The position numbers and the translations under genes are program-made. Below, piece by piece: positions 1 through 9,568 of a stretch of 64,000 nt of DNA; within the stretch, counting starts at the first letter, position 1; the number at the start of each line of letters is the position of its first letter. The stretch is taken from the NCBI RefSeq assembly GCF_014397785.1, contig NZ_VZQQ01000007.1, forward strand, positions 124,001 through 188,000, given 5' to 3'. The DNA comes from Paraburkholderia podalyriae (GTDB lineage Bacteria; Pseudomonadota; Gammaproteobacteria; Burkholderiales; Burkholderiaceae). The notes below the pieces were generated by a model. It was not told the DNA's origin and made no database searches. It worked only from the letters and a program-made list of their open reading frames with translations.

Positions 1-211
1 GGATAGCGACTGGCTCGGCTTCCGGCCGAGCCTGCCCGACGGACTGCCGGTCGTCGGGCCGTCGAGCGCGTCACCACGCGTCGTCTACGCGTTCGGTCAT
101 CAGCATCTGGGCGTCACGCTGGGCGGCGTGACGGGCAGCGTCGTCGCCGATCTGGTGGCGGGGCGCGTGCCGCCCGTCGATCTCACGCCTTTTAGCCCGC
201 GTCGTTTTTAA
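1..211 (+). CDS. D-amino-acid dehydrogenase-like FAD oxidoreductase, C-terminal end (partial)
   Basis: An open frame runs in from the left edge and stops at TAA 209-211, leaving 69 codons. The residues match the C-terminus of DadA-type FAD-dependent amine or D-amino-acid oxidoreductases: an RPSLPDGLPVVG stretch, then GHQHLGVTLGGVTG, then a short tail rich in proline and arginine. In that family this part closes over the flavin. The LivK-like binding protein starts 35 bases downstream on the same strand, so the two may form an amino-acid uptake and oxidation unit. Substrate cannot be told from the fragment. Confidence 0.75.
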   Translation, partial: DSDWLGFRPSLPDGLPVVGPSSASPRVVYAFGHQHLGVTLGGVTGSVVADLVAGRVPPVDLTPFSPRRF

Positions 212-246
212 CCACCGCAACTGTTGCACGGAAGAGGACGGACATC

Positions 247-1395
247 ATGAAACGCAGAAACCTGGTTGTCGCACTCGCCCTTGGGATGTTGTGCGCGCAC
301 GCGCCGTCGTACGGCGCCGAGCCGCAAATCGTCAAGATCGGCTTCGTCGGACCGCTGACCGGACCGGTCGCGCGGGTCGGCAAGGACCTGCAGAATGGCG
401 CGCAGCTCGCGGTGGACGAAGCGAACGCGAAGCGTCCCACGATCGGCGGCAAACCCGTCAAATATGTGCTCGACGTGCAGGACGATCAGGCCGATCCGCG
501 CATCGCGATCCAGGTCGCCCAGAAACTCGTCGACGACGGCGTGGTCGGCGTGATCGGCCATTACAACTCGGGCTGCAGCATTCCGGCCTCGGCCGTCTAT
601 CACACGGCGAACGTCGCGATGATCACGCCGGGCTCGACGAACCCGGCTCTGACCGCGCAGGGTTTCGCGAACGTGTTTCGCACGATGGGGCACGACGGCG
701 TCGGCGGCGTGATCGCGGGCGAGTTCGCGGTGCAGCAACTGAAGGCGAAGCGCATCGGCATCATCGACGATCGCACCGCGTTCGGCCAGGGCCTCGCCGA
801 TGCGTTCGAAAAGGGTGCGAAGCAGGCGAACGGCAATATCGTCGATCGCGAGTTCACGAACGACAAGGCGGTCGATCTGCGCGCGATCCTGACTTCGTTG
901 AAGCAGAAAAACGTCGATCTGGTTTTCTTCGGCGGTCTCGACGAGCAGGGGGCGATGCTGGTCAAGCAGATGCGCTCGCTCGGCATGCCCGCGCAACTGT
1001 TTGGCGCGGGTGCGCTGAAGAGCAACGCGTTCCTGCAGATTGCGGGCAACGCGGGCGAGGGGACGCGCGATCTCGAACCCGGCCCGGCACTCGACAAGCT
1101 GCCGGCGGCGCAGGAGTTCGGCAAGCGCTACAAGGCGCGCTTCAATCAGGACGTCGAACTCTATGCGCCGTTCGCCTACGACGCCGCGCTCGCGATGATT
1201 CAGGCGATTCAGGACGCGGACTCGCTCGATCGCGCGAAGATCGTCGCGGCTTTCCCTAAGGTCAACGTGACGGGCGTGACGGGGAAAATCGCGTTTGATC
1301 CGCACGGGGATTTGATCAAGCCGCCGTATACGCTGTTCGAGGTGCAGCAAGGGCAGTGGAAGAGTCAGCGGACCGTGGGCGGGAATGGCGTTTGA
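247..1395 (+). CDS. Branched-chain amino acid ABC transporter substrate-binding protein (LivK type)
   Basis: Predicted periplasmic solute-binding protein of 382 residues, the usual length for LivJ/LivK (Peripla_BP_6) proteins. A signal peptide is visible (MKRR, hydrophobic core, cleavage near residue 24). The mature start IVKIGFVGPLTGPVARVGKD and the HYNSGCS...PGSTNPALT motifs are typical of amino-acid binding lobes. The ATG follows a GAGGA ribosome site at about 10 bases. No permease or ATPase genes are adjacent on the right, so it may be an orphan receptor or belong to an operon to the left. The ligand is inferred to be an amino acid, not shown. Confidence 0.88.
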   Translation: MKRRNLVVALALGMLCAHAPSYGAEPQIVKIGFVGPLTGPVARVGKDLQNGAQLAVDEANAKRPTIGGKPVKYVLDVQDDQADPRIAIQVAQKLVDDGVVGVIGHYNSGCSIPASAVYHTANVAMITPGSTNPALTAQGFANVFRTMGHDGVGGVIAGEFAVQQLKAKRIGIIDDRTAFGQGLADAFEKGAKQANGNIVDREFTNDKAVDLRAILTSLKQKNVDLVFFGGLDEQGAMLVKQMRSLGMPAQLFGAGALKSNAFLQIAGNAGEGTRDLEPGPALDKLPAAQEFGKRYKARFNQDVELYAPFAYDAALAMIQAIQDADSLDRAKIVAAFPKVNVTGVTGKIAFDPHGDLIKPPYTLFEVQQGQWKSQRTVGGNGV

Positions 1396-1889
1396 GATTG
1401 ATTCACGCGGGCGCAGCTGTCGCGACGACGCTTCGCTTCGCAAGTCGGTGTCCACGATCGGCTCGGACAGCTACATGAACTCCACGACAGTTCGACCGTA
1501 GTCGGGGAACCCGACGGTCTGTCCTCGACGACCGCGATATTTTTGCCGCCGCCGACGCGCGGCCGGATGCTCTCCCCCAGATCGAATCACCGATATGGGG
1601 GGGGCTGACCAGGCGATATGCCCCCCCTTCGAAAGCGCCATCCCCACTCCCCACAGGGGGGGATTTGAAAAGCCACTGGCTCTATCTTTCTTCTCGAAAT
1701 TCACAAGGCATATGGGGCCGACGCCGCTGGCCGCTCACGCCGACCCAAAGCCGTATGCGATTTTCATGTTGGCTTTTTCGTGCTGTTTGAACTGGGTGCT
1801 CGTATGAGTGGAATTCCAGATGCAAATGTCTTTCGCCGCATTTGTCGGGGGGGCCGGTTTTCCACTCGGGCGAAAGAAAAAGGTGATCA
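1396..1889. other. Intergenic region with G-tract/C-tract inverted repeat
   Basis: This 494-base gap has no convincing gene. It contains an 8-G run (1597-1604) followed 16 bases later by a 7-C run (1621-1627), which could pair into a strong GC hairpin. Both runs are preceded by CGATATG, so there is also a short direct repeat. A second 7-G run lies near 1847-1853, just before the response regulator. No clear promoter was recognised. Confidence 0.4.
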
Positions 1890-2675
1890 ATGAATATCCT
1901 GTTGGTGGAAAACGATCCTGCGCAAGCTGATTCGGTTGAAAGGGAAATCAGGCTATCCGGGCATCGAATCAGCAAAGTGGAGCGGGGCAAGGACGCAATC
2001 AGCTTTCTTCAGGCTAACGAGGTCGATCTCGTGGTGCTCGATTGGGAATTGCCGGGCATGAGCGGCTTCGAGGTGCTGTACTGGATACGCCGCCATCTGG
2101 GCCGCGAACCCGCGGTGCTGTTCGTGACCAGCCGACTTCTGGAAGTCGACATCGTGCAGGCGCTAGACGCCGGTGCGGATGACTACGTCATCAAGCCGTT
2201 CCGAAACAAGGAGCTGGTGGCGAGAGTCGGCGCGCTGTTGCGTCGCGCACGGCGCAGCATAAAAGTCGAAAGCGCAATCGCCCTTGGACCGTATATCTTC
2301 GACGTCACGCAGCGCGGTGTTTTTCTGCACGGCGAATCAATCTTGCTGACCGAAAAGGAATTCGACGTCGCGGCGTATTTCTTCGCGAACGTGGGACGGG
2401 TCGTTTCCAAAAGGCTTCTGGCGAAACTTGCCTGGGGCCGCGAGCTGGACAGTACGTCGCGCACGATCGACACGCATATCTATCGGCTTAGACGCAAGCT
2501 GGCCCTGCGCCCGGACAACGGCGTGCGACTGACGACCGTCTATACGCACGGCTACCGGCTCGACGAGGTCGATGCCGGCAGTGTCGACGCGCAAGCGCCG
2601 GAGGAATCCGAGCGGGAAGATGCTGTCGCGGAGAACGACATGCCCGAGCAGGGCACGCAAAGCAATCTGCGTTAG
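1890..2675 (+). CDS. OmpR-family response regulator
   Basis: A two-domain response regulator of 261 residues. The N-terminal receiver has the phospho-acceptor Asp51 in VVLDWELPGM, the switch Thr80 and the conserved Lys102 in YVIKPF. The C-terminal winged helix has the family signature around RTIDTHIYRLRRKL and TVYTHGYRL. A charged tail of about 30 residues follows the winged helix. The start has an AAGGTGA ribosome site. No histidine kinase gene is adjacent, so the partner kinase is elsewhere or unknown. A MalT-like regulator follows on the same strand. Confidence 0.9.
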   Translation: MNILLVENDPAQADSVEREIRLSGHRISKVERGKDAISFLQANEVDLVVLDWELPGMSGFEVLYWIRRHLGREPAVLFVTSRLLEVDIVQALDAGADDYVIKPFRNKELVARVGALLRRARRSIKVESAIALGPYIFDVTQRGVFLHGESILLTEKEFDVAAYFFANVGRVVSKRLLAKLAWGRELDSTSRTIDTHIYRLRRKLALRPDNGVRLTTVYTHGYRLDEVDAGSVDAQAPEESEREDAVAENDMPEQGTQSNLR

Positions 2676-2832
2676 CGATTCGACATGAAGCCATGCGCGA
2701 CCTGAACCGGATTCCGGTCGTCGCGCCTCCTGCGCAGCGCTGCATTGAGTCGTCACGCGGTTCGGCGTATCTTGAAACCAAATTCACCAAGACCCTCCAT
2801 GCCTGTCACGGATAGGTGTGAGAGGACCACTC

Positions 2833-5598
2833 ATGAATACATCCACAGATAGTTTCGAGCGTGAATGGATCGTGTCGCTGATCCAGACCAAGATGATGCC
2901 GCCGCGCCTTCCCGCGGGTTGCGTGCAACGGCCTCTATTGATGCGGCGACTCGATGAACGACGCCCGCGTCACATCACAGTCGTCACCGCGCCCGCGGGT
3001 TTCGGCAAAACGACCTTGCTTGCCGCGTGGAGCGAAGCGCAAACCAGAAAGAAGCGTCCCATTGCGTGGCTCAGTCTCGATGGAGAAGACGACGATCCCC
3101 AGCAACTCGGCGCCTATCTGGTAGCGGCGCTTGCTCGCGCCTCGAAGGAGATCGCGTGGCAGGCGCAGCAACTGCTCGATAACGATGCACACACGCCGGT
3201 CAGAACAGTCATTTCAGTGCTGCTCAATGGCATCGCCGCATACGGCCGGGATGTTTTCCTCGTGCTCGACGACGTCGACCGTCTGAGCGCGAGACCCGTT
3301 CTCGCGATCGTGTCACGCCTGCTGCGCTACGCGCCCGACAATCTGCAAGTCCTGCTCGGCGCGCGCGGCGAACCGGCGCTGTCGCTGGGCGCGCTGCGCT
3401 CGCCCGACAAACTTTCGCGTGTGAATGTCGACGATCTTCGTTTTTCGCTCGACGATGCTCAGGCGTTTTTCGACCAAACGGGTAACGCGCTGCTCAACCG
3501 CAACAGCGTGGAGTTGTTGAACAGCGCGACCGAAGGATGGGTGGCCGGTTTGCAACTGGCTTCCCTCGGACTGAAACGGGTCGACGACGTGGCCGCGCTC
3601 GCCGGTCATCTAGCCGATACCCGATTCGGAATCGATCGCTACCTGAACGATACGGTTTTTGTGCATCTGCCACCGCATATGCTGACATTTCTGCTGTACA
3701 CGTCGATTCTCGAACGGCTTACCGGGGCGCTGTGCGATGAAGTCATGGGCGGTGAAGGCGAGAGCGGAGAGAAACTGGACTGGCTCGAGCGGCATAACGT
3801 GTTCATCCGGCCGCTCGATGAAACGCAAAGCTGGTACCGCTATCACGCATTGTTGAGCGATGCGCTTCGCCGCCGTCTCGTGCGTCGGACGCCACGACAG
3901 GTCCCGTTGCTGCATCGCCGCGCAAGCCTCTGGTTCGCGCGGGCTCGCCTGTGGCCCGAAGCCGTGCGACATGCGCTGGCCGCGGGCGATCTCGCGCAGG
4001 CGGCGCAGTGGGCCGAAAACTGTGCGATGGAGATGCTCCAACGCGGGGACCCGTTCATGCTGCCGGGCTGGATTCGCAAACTTCCGCCGGATGTGATCGC
4101 GGGTCGACTGCGCTTGCGTCTGGCGAAAGCCTGGGCTCTCGCAATGTCGCTTGAAACCGCGCGTGCGTCGAAGGAGATCGGCGACATTGCCGACGAGTTC
4201 GAGCGGACGGCCGGTGATGACCGGTCGGTAGCCGACGAGGTCGCATCGGCGGAGATCAACGCGATCCGCGCGGTGATCGCTTGTGTGAACGACGACAGCG
4301 AGCATGCGCTCGAACTCGGGCGTGCTGTTGAGGCATCGACGGTGCCTGCGGACCCTTGGGTACGCCATTACGGGCAAAGCGCGGAAATTTTCGGTTTGAT
4401 GTATCGAGGGCAGTTCGCCTATATATCCCGCGTCTGGAGAGCGCGAGTCGATCAGGTCGGACTCAGCCGGAAGCCGAACAGCGCGGATATGCTGCGCGAC
4501 GCCGTGTATGGCATTGCCGCGCTGATACACGGCGAGCTTCCCGATGCGAGGCGCGTGATGGAGGTGGCGATACGGTACTCCGAAGATAAGCTAGGGGAGT
4601 GGTCGGCGGCCGCGGCGGCGGTAGCCGGTTGCCTTGCGTCGATTTACTACGAGGGTAACGAGCTGTCCAAGGCGCGGAAATTGATCGAGGGTCGCATGAC
4701 CATCGCTCTCGAGACCGCGCCACTCGCTGCGTTGATGCGCTATCTGCTGACCGCGTCGCGCCTGCTGTGGCGCGATGGCAAGAAGGGGCCCGCGCTGGCC
4801 GTTCTCGAGGACGGTCGACAGGTCGCGATAAGCCGTCGATGGTTGCGTCTGAAGCTCGCGTGCGATGCGGAAACCGTCAGACAGCTCGTTGCGGACGGTA
4901 GGGTGGTCGAGGCGCGACAGCTCGCCGATGAACTGAGCGCGAGCGTACCGATGATGTGCGAAGGACGGCGGGGCTCGGCGATGGAAACGTGGGCAAGCTA
5001 CTGTGTGCTGCAAGCCCGCGTCCTGCTCGCTGAAAATGCCGCCGAGGACGCCGTTGGTTTTCTTTCGCGCTCGCTCGAGAATCTGGTTGCACTGGGTTGG
5101 CGCTATGCCGAGGCCGTTGTTTCGTTGCTGCTTTCTGTCGCGCATGACCAGAATGGCGCTTCGGAACAGGCGTTCGCCGCGCTCGGAAATGCGCTGCGGA
5201 TCGGCTGCGCGATGGGGCTGATCAATAGCTTCGTAGACGAGGGGCCGCCGATGCGCGCGTTGCTGGAAAGCTTTCGCCGCACGCCATCGGAAATCGCAAC
5301 AGGGCACGCCACCTATATCGGCACACTGCTGTCCGCTTTCGACGACGCCGATAACCTGCGCTCCTCGTCGTCGGGCTATGCCGACATCAAGGTGACGCCG
5401 GGCACCCTGAGCGCGCGAGAGCTCGAAATACTGGGCTACGTTGCGCGCGGGCTGTCCAACAAGGAAATCGGACGATCATTGAATCTGGCGCCCGAGACGA
5501 TCAAATGGCATCTGAAGAACATCTTCGAAAAATTGAACGTCAATTCGCGATTCGAGGCCGTGCAGAGTGCCTTCGGCATTCAGCCTGGAGCCGACTGA
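2833..5598 (+). CDS. LuxR-family transcriptional regulator, MalT/LAL type
   Basis: Large ATP-binding regulator of the MalT (STAND) class, about 921 residues. A P-loop APAGFGKTTLL lies near residues 53-63, a Walker B VFLVLDDVDRL follows, then a long helical sensor region, and a C-terminal LuxR helix-turn-helix (LSARELEILGYVARGLSNKE, then TIKWHLKNIFEKL). In this class an inducer and ATP drive oligomerisation and activation. I chose the ATG at 2833 because AGAGGA precedes it by 6 bases; an in-frame GTG lies 15 bases upstream. It lies 157 bases behind the response regulator. The regulated genes are not evident. Confidence 0.88.
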   Translation: MNTSTDSFEREWIVSLIQTKMMPPRLPAGCVQRPLLMRRLDERRPRHITVVTAPAGFGKTTLLAAWSEAQTRKKRPIAWLSLDGEDDDPQQLGAYLVAALARASKEIAWQAQQLLDNDAHTPVRTVISVLLNGIAAYGRDVFLVLDDVDRLSARPVLAIVSRLLRYAPDNLQVLLGARGEPALSLGALRSPDKLSRVNVDDLRFSLDDAQAFFDQTGNALLNRNSVELLNSATEGWVAGLQLASLGLKRVDDVAALAGHLADTRFGIDRYLNDTVFVHLPPHMLTFLLYTSILERLTGALCDEVMGGEGESGEKLDWLERHNVFIRPLDETQSWYRYHALLSDALRRRLVRRTPRQVPLLHRRASLWFARARLWPEAVRHALAAGDLAQAAQWAENCAMEMLQRGDPFMLPGWIRKLPPDVIAGRLRLRLAKAWALAMSLETARASKEIGDIADEFERTAGDDRSVADEVASAEINAIRAVIACVNDDSEHALELGRAVEASTVPADPWVRHYGQSAEIFGLMYRGQFAYISRVWRARVDQVGLSRKPNSADMLRDAVYGIAALIHGELPDARRVMEVAIRYSEDKLGEWSAAAAAVAGCLASIYYEGNELSKARKLIEGRMTIALETAPLAALMRYLLTASRLLWRDGKKGPALAVLEDGRQVAISRRWLRLKLACDAETVRQLVADGRVVEARQLADELSASVPMMCEGRRGSAMETWASYCVLQARVLLAENAAEDAVGFLSRSLENLVALGWRYAEAVVSLLLSVAHDQNGASEQAFAALGNALRIGCAMGLINSFVDEGPPMRALLESFRRTPSEIATGHATYIGTLLSAFDDADNLRSSSSGYADIKVTPGTLSARELEILGYVARGLSNKEIGRSLNLAPETIKWHLKNIFEKLNVNSRFEAVQSAFGIQPGAD

Positions 5599-5636
5599 AG
5601 CGCCGCGCTGCGTGACTGCGCCGCCATCGCGTCACC

Positions 5637-6050
5637 TCACCGCGGCTCGCGTCCAAACGCTTCGCGCAGCTTGCGCTTGGCCCGTTCCAACGTATCACGC
5701 CGCTCCTTCGGCAGGTTGCGGCCCGCTCGATTGATGTAGAAATTGAGCATCGACATCGCGGATTGAAACGGCGTGCCCTTGCGTCGACTGCTCACCGTCG
5801 ACGAGTGCTTCAACGATTGCGCGATGGACTCCGCGCTGCCAGTTTTGAAAATATCCTTCTGGATGTCCATCGCGTCGCTCGTTTCCATTACATGATGCGA
5901 CCATCTCTTCCCGCCGGAGGCGCCATTCGACTTCGCGGTTTTCGCACGATGCGCGGCGTGCGCCTGCGCGTGGCGTTGACGCGGCGGCCGTCCCGACTTG
6001 CCACGCGACTCAGGGCGTTTCGATTTGCTGCTGCTCTTTCGCGGCGCCAT
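5637..6050 (-). CDS. DUF3175 family protein
   Basis: Basic protein of 137 residues. The N-terminal third is a Lys/Arg/Ser-rich tail that looks disordered; the rest matches DUF3175 as I know it (KRWSHHVMETSDAMD, then SLKHSS...SAMSMLNFYINRAGR and a helical basic end). The function of the family is not established; the charge pattern would suit nucleic-acid binding, which is inference. It begins a run of small stress-associated genes and is converged on by the LuxR regulator 38 bases away. Confidence 0.75.
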   Translation of the reverse strand: MAPRKSSSKSKRPESRGKSGRPPRQRHAQAHAAHRAKTAKSNGASGGKRWSHHVMETSDAMDIQKDIFKTGSAESIAQSLKHSSTVSSRRKGTPFQSAMSMLNFYINRAGRNLPKERRDTLERAKRKLREAFGREPR

Positions 6051-6112
6051 GATGTGCTCTCCCGAAGCGGAACGTCGGACCGGTCACAGGTCGAAAATGG
6101 TCGGGTTGGCGC

Positions 6113-6619
6113 TCAGAGCTTCACGCCGCCGGCCTCGGGCGCGTCCGACGATCCCGGAGGAATTTGACCGGCGCCGAACTCCTCGCGTCTCGTATAGACG
6201 TCGCCGCCCCAGTACGGTTCGCTGCCGTAGTACTGATGCACGCTGGTGGCCCACGTCTGATCCGCCATCGACGGCCAGTGATCCTTATCGAATCCCGGGG
6301 CGTTCTTCACGCGCTCGGCCGTCATGTTCAGCACGAAGCATTTCTCCTCGGTGTCGAGCGTCAACGCACGCCAGGGAATCGCGAGCAGCTTGTCGCCGAT
6401 GCCAAGAAAACCGCCGCTCGACAGCACCGCATACGCGATGCGGCCGGAACGCACATCGAGCATGATGTCTTTGATCTTGCCGATGTTCTCGCCGTCGCTG
6501 CTGAGGACCTTGTTGCCGTCGAGCGTAGCCGCGGCCATTACATCCGGGCCTGGGCCTTCCGCGGTTGCGGCGCCTTTGCCGACGATGTTCGCACCTTGCG
6601 TCTGGGTCTGGATGACCAT
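6113..6619 (-). CDS. PRC-barrel domain protein
   Basis: 168-residue protein with a PRC-barrel beta domain: LDGNKVLSSDGENIGKIKDI, followed by IAYAVLSSGGFLGIGDKLLAIPW. The second half has the WPSMADQTWATSVHQYYG type of tail often seen with stress-associated PRC-barrel proteins. I set the start at the ATG with an AAAGGAG site just upstream; the frame is open for 29 more codons, but that extension has no ribosome site. PRC-barrels occur in RimM and photosynthetic reaction centres; stand-alone forms like this are stress-linked proteins of unknown function. Confidence 0.8.
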   Translation of the reverse strand: MVIQTQTQGANIVGKGAATAEGPGPDVMAAATLDGNKVLSSDGENIGKIKDIMLDVRSGRIAYAVLSSGGFLGIGDKLLAIPWRALTLDTEEKCFVLNMTAERVKNAPGFDKDHWPSMADQTWATSVHQYYGSEPYWGGDVYTRREEFGAGQIPPGSSDAPEAGGVKL

Positions 6620-6930
6620 GATGGGCTCCTTTGAGGGGTGTATGTACGAGCCATTTAGCAACGGCCGTTCCATCGAGTCGTGCGGCGCGCTCACGCCGTG
6701 GCGCACGGCGGACCCGCGCGACGAGGCTGCGCGCGCGTAAAGGATGCGAGCGCGTTTGAAATTATTTCGTCCCGGCTAACGCAAGCGCTGACGAAGAGAA
6801 GCGTGAAAGAAGCGTGAAGCGAACCGGCGACGCACCCCTCGCGCGGCATAGGCCTTGCTCGACTTTGAGTGACAGCAGCAGGGAACCGAAGGATCGCCCC
6901 CCGTCCTTTTTTACTTCAGGGAGAAACCGG
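6620..6930. other. Divergent promoter region
   Basis: 311 bases between the PRC-barrel gene and the small secreted protein gene, which are divergently transcribed. It must hold both promoters, but I see no clear -35/-10 pair. No further gene is supported. Confidence 0.4.
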
Positions 6931-7227
6931 ATGAACAAGTATCCGAAGGCATGGCTAGCCGCGGCATGTGTGATCGCGTCGGGCGCGGCGTTCGCGCAGG
7001 CGGGCGGCGGCAACGGCAATAGCGGTGCCGGCGGCGGCAACGCGCATGGCGCCGCGACCGCCGCGCCGACGGCGGGCAACCAGCCCGCGTCGAATGCGAT
7101 GGGCAGCACCGCGGGCTCGACGTCGTCGATGAAGCATCATCACAAGAAGTCGAAGGCGAACAAGCCGATGACCGATACGACGAACACGCCCGGCGCCGAT
7201 GCCAGCAGCGATACGAAGGGACAGTGA
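6931..7227 (+). CDS. Small exported Gly/Ala-rich protein
   Basis: 98-residue protein with a clean signal peptide (MNKYPKAWLAAACVIASGAAFA, cleavage after AFA). The mature part is low-complexity: Gly/Asn/Ala-rich, then a KHHHKKSKANK patch, then Thr/Asp-rich to the end. A CAGGGAGA ribosome site precedes the ATG. No domain is recognised. The His/Lys cluster could bind metal or surface polymers, but nothing proves this. Likely periplasmic. Confidence 0.7.
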   Translation: MNKYPKAWLAAACVIASGAAFAQAGGGNGNSGAGGGNAHGAATAAPTAGNQPASNAMGSTAGSTSSMKHHHKKSKANKPMTDTTNTPGADASSDTKGQ

Positions 7228-7313
7228 CGCTGGATCGATGCAGGCGCGGCCACGCACCGCTGCGGTTCGTAGCGCCCGGGCGATGCCGCGCTCTGCCTGT
7301 CGGGAGAACGATC

Positions 7314-7610
7314 GTGGGAAAGAAAATTCATTATCAGACGAACATCTGCGGCGGGGACTTCGCGCACGTTCGCGAGTGCTTCCGCAACTGGAAGTCCGAG
7401 ACGCTCGTGTATCGTCGGCAGCAGCCGATGTTCGAAGGCAAACAGGAAGTTCGGCCCTTGTCGGAGCGTGTGTTCACCAACGGTGAAGTCGCACACAACA
7501 CGCTCGCGCGCGTGTGTTCGCCGGGCGATGCCTATGCGCTGGCGGCCGAGATAAACGACGGCGAACGCGATGTCTGGCTCGTGATGGCTGCGTTCGAGGA
7601 AGATGCTTGA
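7314..7610 (+). CDS. Small hypothetical protein
   Basis: 98 residues from a GTG start preceded by CGGGAGA at 6 bases. The frame stays open upstream, but the GTG has the only good ribosome site. The protein is mixed alpha/beta and soluble, starting VGKKIHYQTNICGGDF and ending VWLVMAAFEEDA; it has two cysteines and no membrane segment. I do not recognise the family. It converges on the topoisomerase gene with only 4 bases between the two stop codons. Confidence 0.6.
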   Translation: MGKKIHYQTNICGGDFAHVRECFRNWKSETLVYRRQQPMFEGKQEVRPLSERVFTNGEVAHNTLARVCSPGDAYALAAEINDGERDVWLVMAAFEEDA

Positions 7611-7614
7611 GCCA

Positions 7615-8847
7615 TCATCGATTCACCACGGAGCCTGTCACTGAGTTGGCGGCTTTCTTGCGCACCACGCGCGATTTTTTCAGCAAACTCGTCAGTGAAC
7701 CGTTGATGCTCTCGTCGACCGACAACTCTCGTGCCTTGCGGCCTTTCGGACCGGCTGCGCGCGCCAGTTTCGCCGCGCGTTTTTCCGCCTGCGCGAGCAA
7801 GACCGCGAGGGCCAGTTCATCTGCCTTCAGTCCACGGCGCGATTGGCGCGGTGCGAGGCTCTGCAATTCATCGGCTTCGAACGCGCTGATGATCGCCGGG
7901 TGGATATAGCAGCGCCGGCAGACGGCGGGCGTATTGCGCAGCAGCGCGGCCACGTCTTTGACGGTCGCGACGATATGACGGCGCGCTTCGGCCGCGCTGC
8001 TGCACATCAACCGGCGCAATGCCGCCAGCGCGTATACGCTGCCCGCCCACGTGCGATAGTCCTTCGCGGTGAAGTCCGCCCCGCTCACCCGACGCAGGTA
8101 GTCGTTGATATCGGTCGAGCCGACGGTGTGGCGCGTGCCGTCTTCGTCGAGGTACTGGAACAGGTCGTGACCCGGCAGCTCTGCGCAACGCCGCACGATC
8201 CGCTTGATGTGCGGATTGTCCACCGCCACGTCATGCTCGATGCCGCTCTTGCCGCGAAACTTGAAGCGCAATTGACCGGCCTCTATCTTCACGTGCTTCT
8301 TGCGCAGTGTCGTTAATCCGTATGACTGATTATCGCGCGCGTATTCGACGCTGCCGATGCGGATCAGCGTCGTGTCGAGCAACTGCACGATGGCCGCGAC
8401 CACCTTGTCGAGCGGCATGCCCGGCAATTTCAGATCACGTGCGACGCGCGCGCGGATTTTCGGCAGCGCCCGGCCGAACTCGGCCATCCGTTCGTACTTG
8501 TCGGCGTCGCGCGTTTCACGCCAGCGCGGATGATAGCGGTACTGCTTGCGGCCACGCGCGTCGCGGCCGGTCGCCTGCAAATGACCTCGCTGATCGGGGC
8601 AGATCCAAACGTTTTCATAGGCCGGCGGAATCGCGAGCGAGTTGATGCGTTGAATCTCGTCCTCGTCGACGATGCGCTCGCCGTTCACGTCGAAATAGAT
8701 GAAGCCTTTTCTGTCGCGCCTGCGTGTGTAGCCGGGCCTGGTGTCGTCCGCGTGACGCAGACCCGGCGGCATCGGTTGCGAGGCGGTGTCGCCGTTCGCG
8801 CTCGTCGGGTTGCGCGATGCGGTTGTGGCATGAGTCGCGGTAGCCAT
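7615..8847 (-). CDS. DNA topoisomerase IB (poxvirus-like)
   Basis: Type IB topoisomerase, which relaxes supercoils through a 3'-phosphotyrosyl link. About 410 residues. Visible features are the N-terminal DNA-binding part (GRKQYRYHPRWRETRD), the catalytic YGLTTLRKKHV and RTWAGSVYALAAL arginine motifs, and the tyrosine near residue 314 in CRRCYIHPAI. The C-terminal 60 residues are Lys/Arg-rich. I took the ATG at 8847; the frame extends 34 codons further but has no ribosome site there. These bacterial IB enzymes often sit among stress genes, as here. Confidence 0.9.
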   Translation of the reverse strand: MATATHATTASRNPTSANGDTASQPMPPGLRHADDTRPGYTRRRDRKGFIYFDVNGERIVDEDEIQRINSLAIPPAYENVWICPDQRGHLQATGRDARGRKQYRYHPRWRETRDADKYERMAEFGRALPKIRARVARDLKLPGMPLDKVVAAIVQLLDTTLIRIGSVEYARDNQSYGLTTLRKKHVKIEAGQLRFKFRGKSGIEHDVAVDNPHIKRIVRRCAELPGHDLFQYLDEDGTRHTVGSTDINDYLRRVSGADFTAKDYRTWAGSVYALAALRRLMCSSAAEARRHIVATVKDVAALLRNTPAVCRRCYIHPAIISAFEADELQSLAPRQSRRGLKADELALAVLLAQAEKRAAKLARAAGPKGRKARELSVDESINGSLTSLLKKSRVVRKKAANSVTGSVVNR

Positions 8848-9022
8848 CGTTGCAGGTAGAAGTTTCAAGCGTGGTTGGGATCGGTTCGCCCGGTACGTGC
8901 GATGCGTGCCGTGTGATCGGCGGGAAGCAAGGGGGATGCCATTCGCCACGCCCAGCAGCGCCGAAGCGGAACGGTCCTTGCGAAAGAGCCGGTGTGATCA
9001 ACCAGCCGGAAAAGGAGGTTTC

Positions 9023-9367
9023 ATGAGCAGCACACTCGATCCCGATGAAGAGCCGCAGAAGACCGTCAAGCAGACGTCTGGCACGACGGGCGAACTGGGC
9101 CCGAGCGACTCGTCCGATAGCGGCAGCGATGTGGCGGGCGCAAAGCGTCACGTGTTCGATGTCGATACGGAACTCGACAATCACGCACTCGAAACCGGCG
9201 ACACCGAACTCGGCAGCGATACCGATCGCTCGGGCACGGGCGAGCGCGCGTCGGCCGATGGCGATTCGACGTTGGAGTTCGACCGCGATATCGAAGCGGA
9301 TCACGTCGTTGATCCGCGAGTGCCGCCGGGCGCGGAGCGCGCCGGCGAAGACGAAACCGACGTCTGA
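9023..9367 (+). CDS. Small acidic hypothetical protein
   Basis: 114 residues, strongly acidic and rich in Asp, Glu, Ser and Thr, with no hydrophobic core, so probably disordered. The start has an excellent AAAAGGAGG ribosome site 4 bases ahead. Pieces such as DTELDNHALETGDTELGSDTD suggest loose internal repetition. No family is recognised. Its place among stress genes suggests a hydrophilin-like protective role, which is a guess. Confidence 0.6.
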   Translation: MSSTLDPDEEPQKTVKQTSGTTGELGPSDSSDSGSDVAGAKRHVFDVDTELDNHALETGDTELGSDTDRSGTGERASADGDSTLEFDRDIEADHVVDPRVPPGAERAGEDETDV

Positions 9368-9568
9368 CCGCGACGCTGTGCCGATCACGCGGCCCGCGCG
9401 ACGCAGCGCGAACGCAGTGGCAATGCAACGCCAAGCCGGCGTAAACCATGGACACGGGCCTCCAGCGGGCACGTGTTTTGCGTAACAACGCTTTAGCGGA
9501 GGCGCCGCGCTATGCGCATGCTTAGCGCGCAAGTGCATCAGCGCGGCGCCGCACGAAGGAGAGGACGC

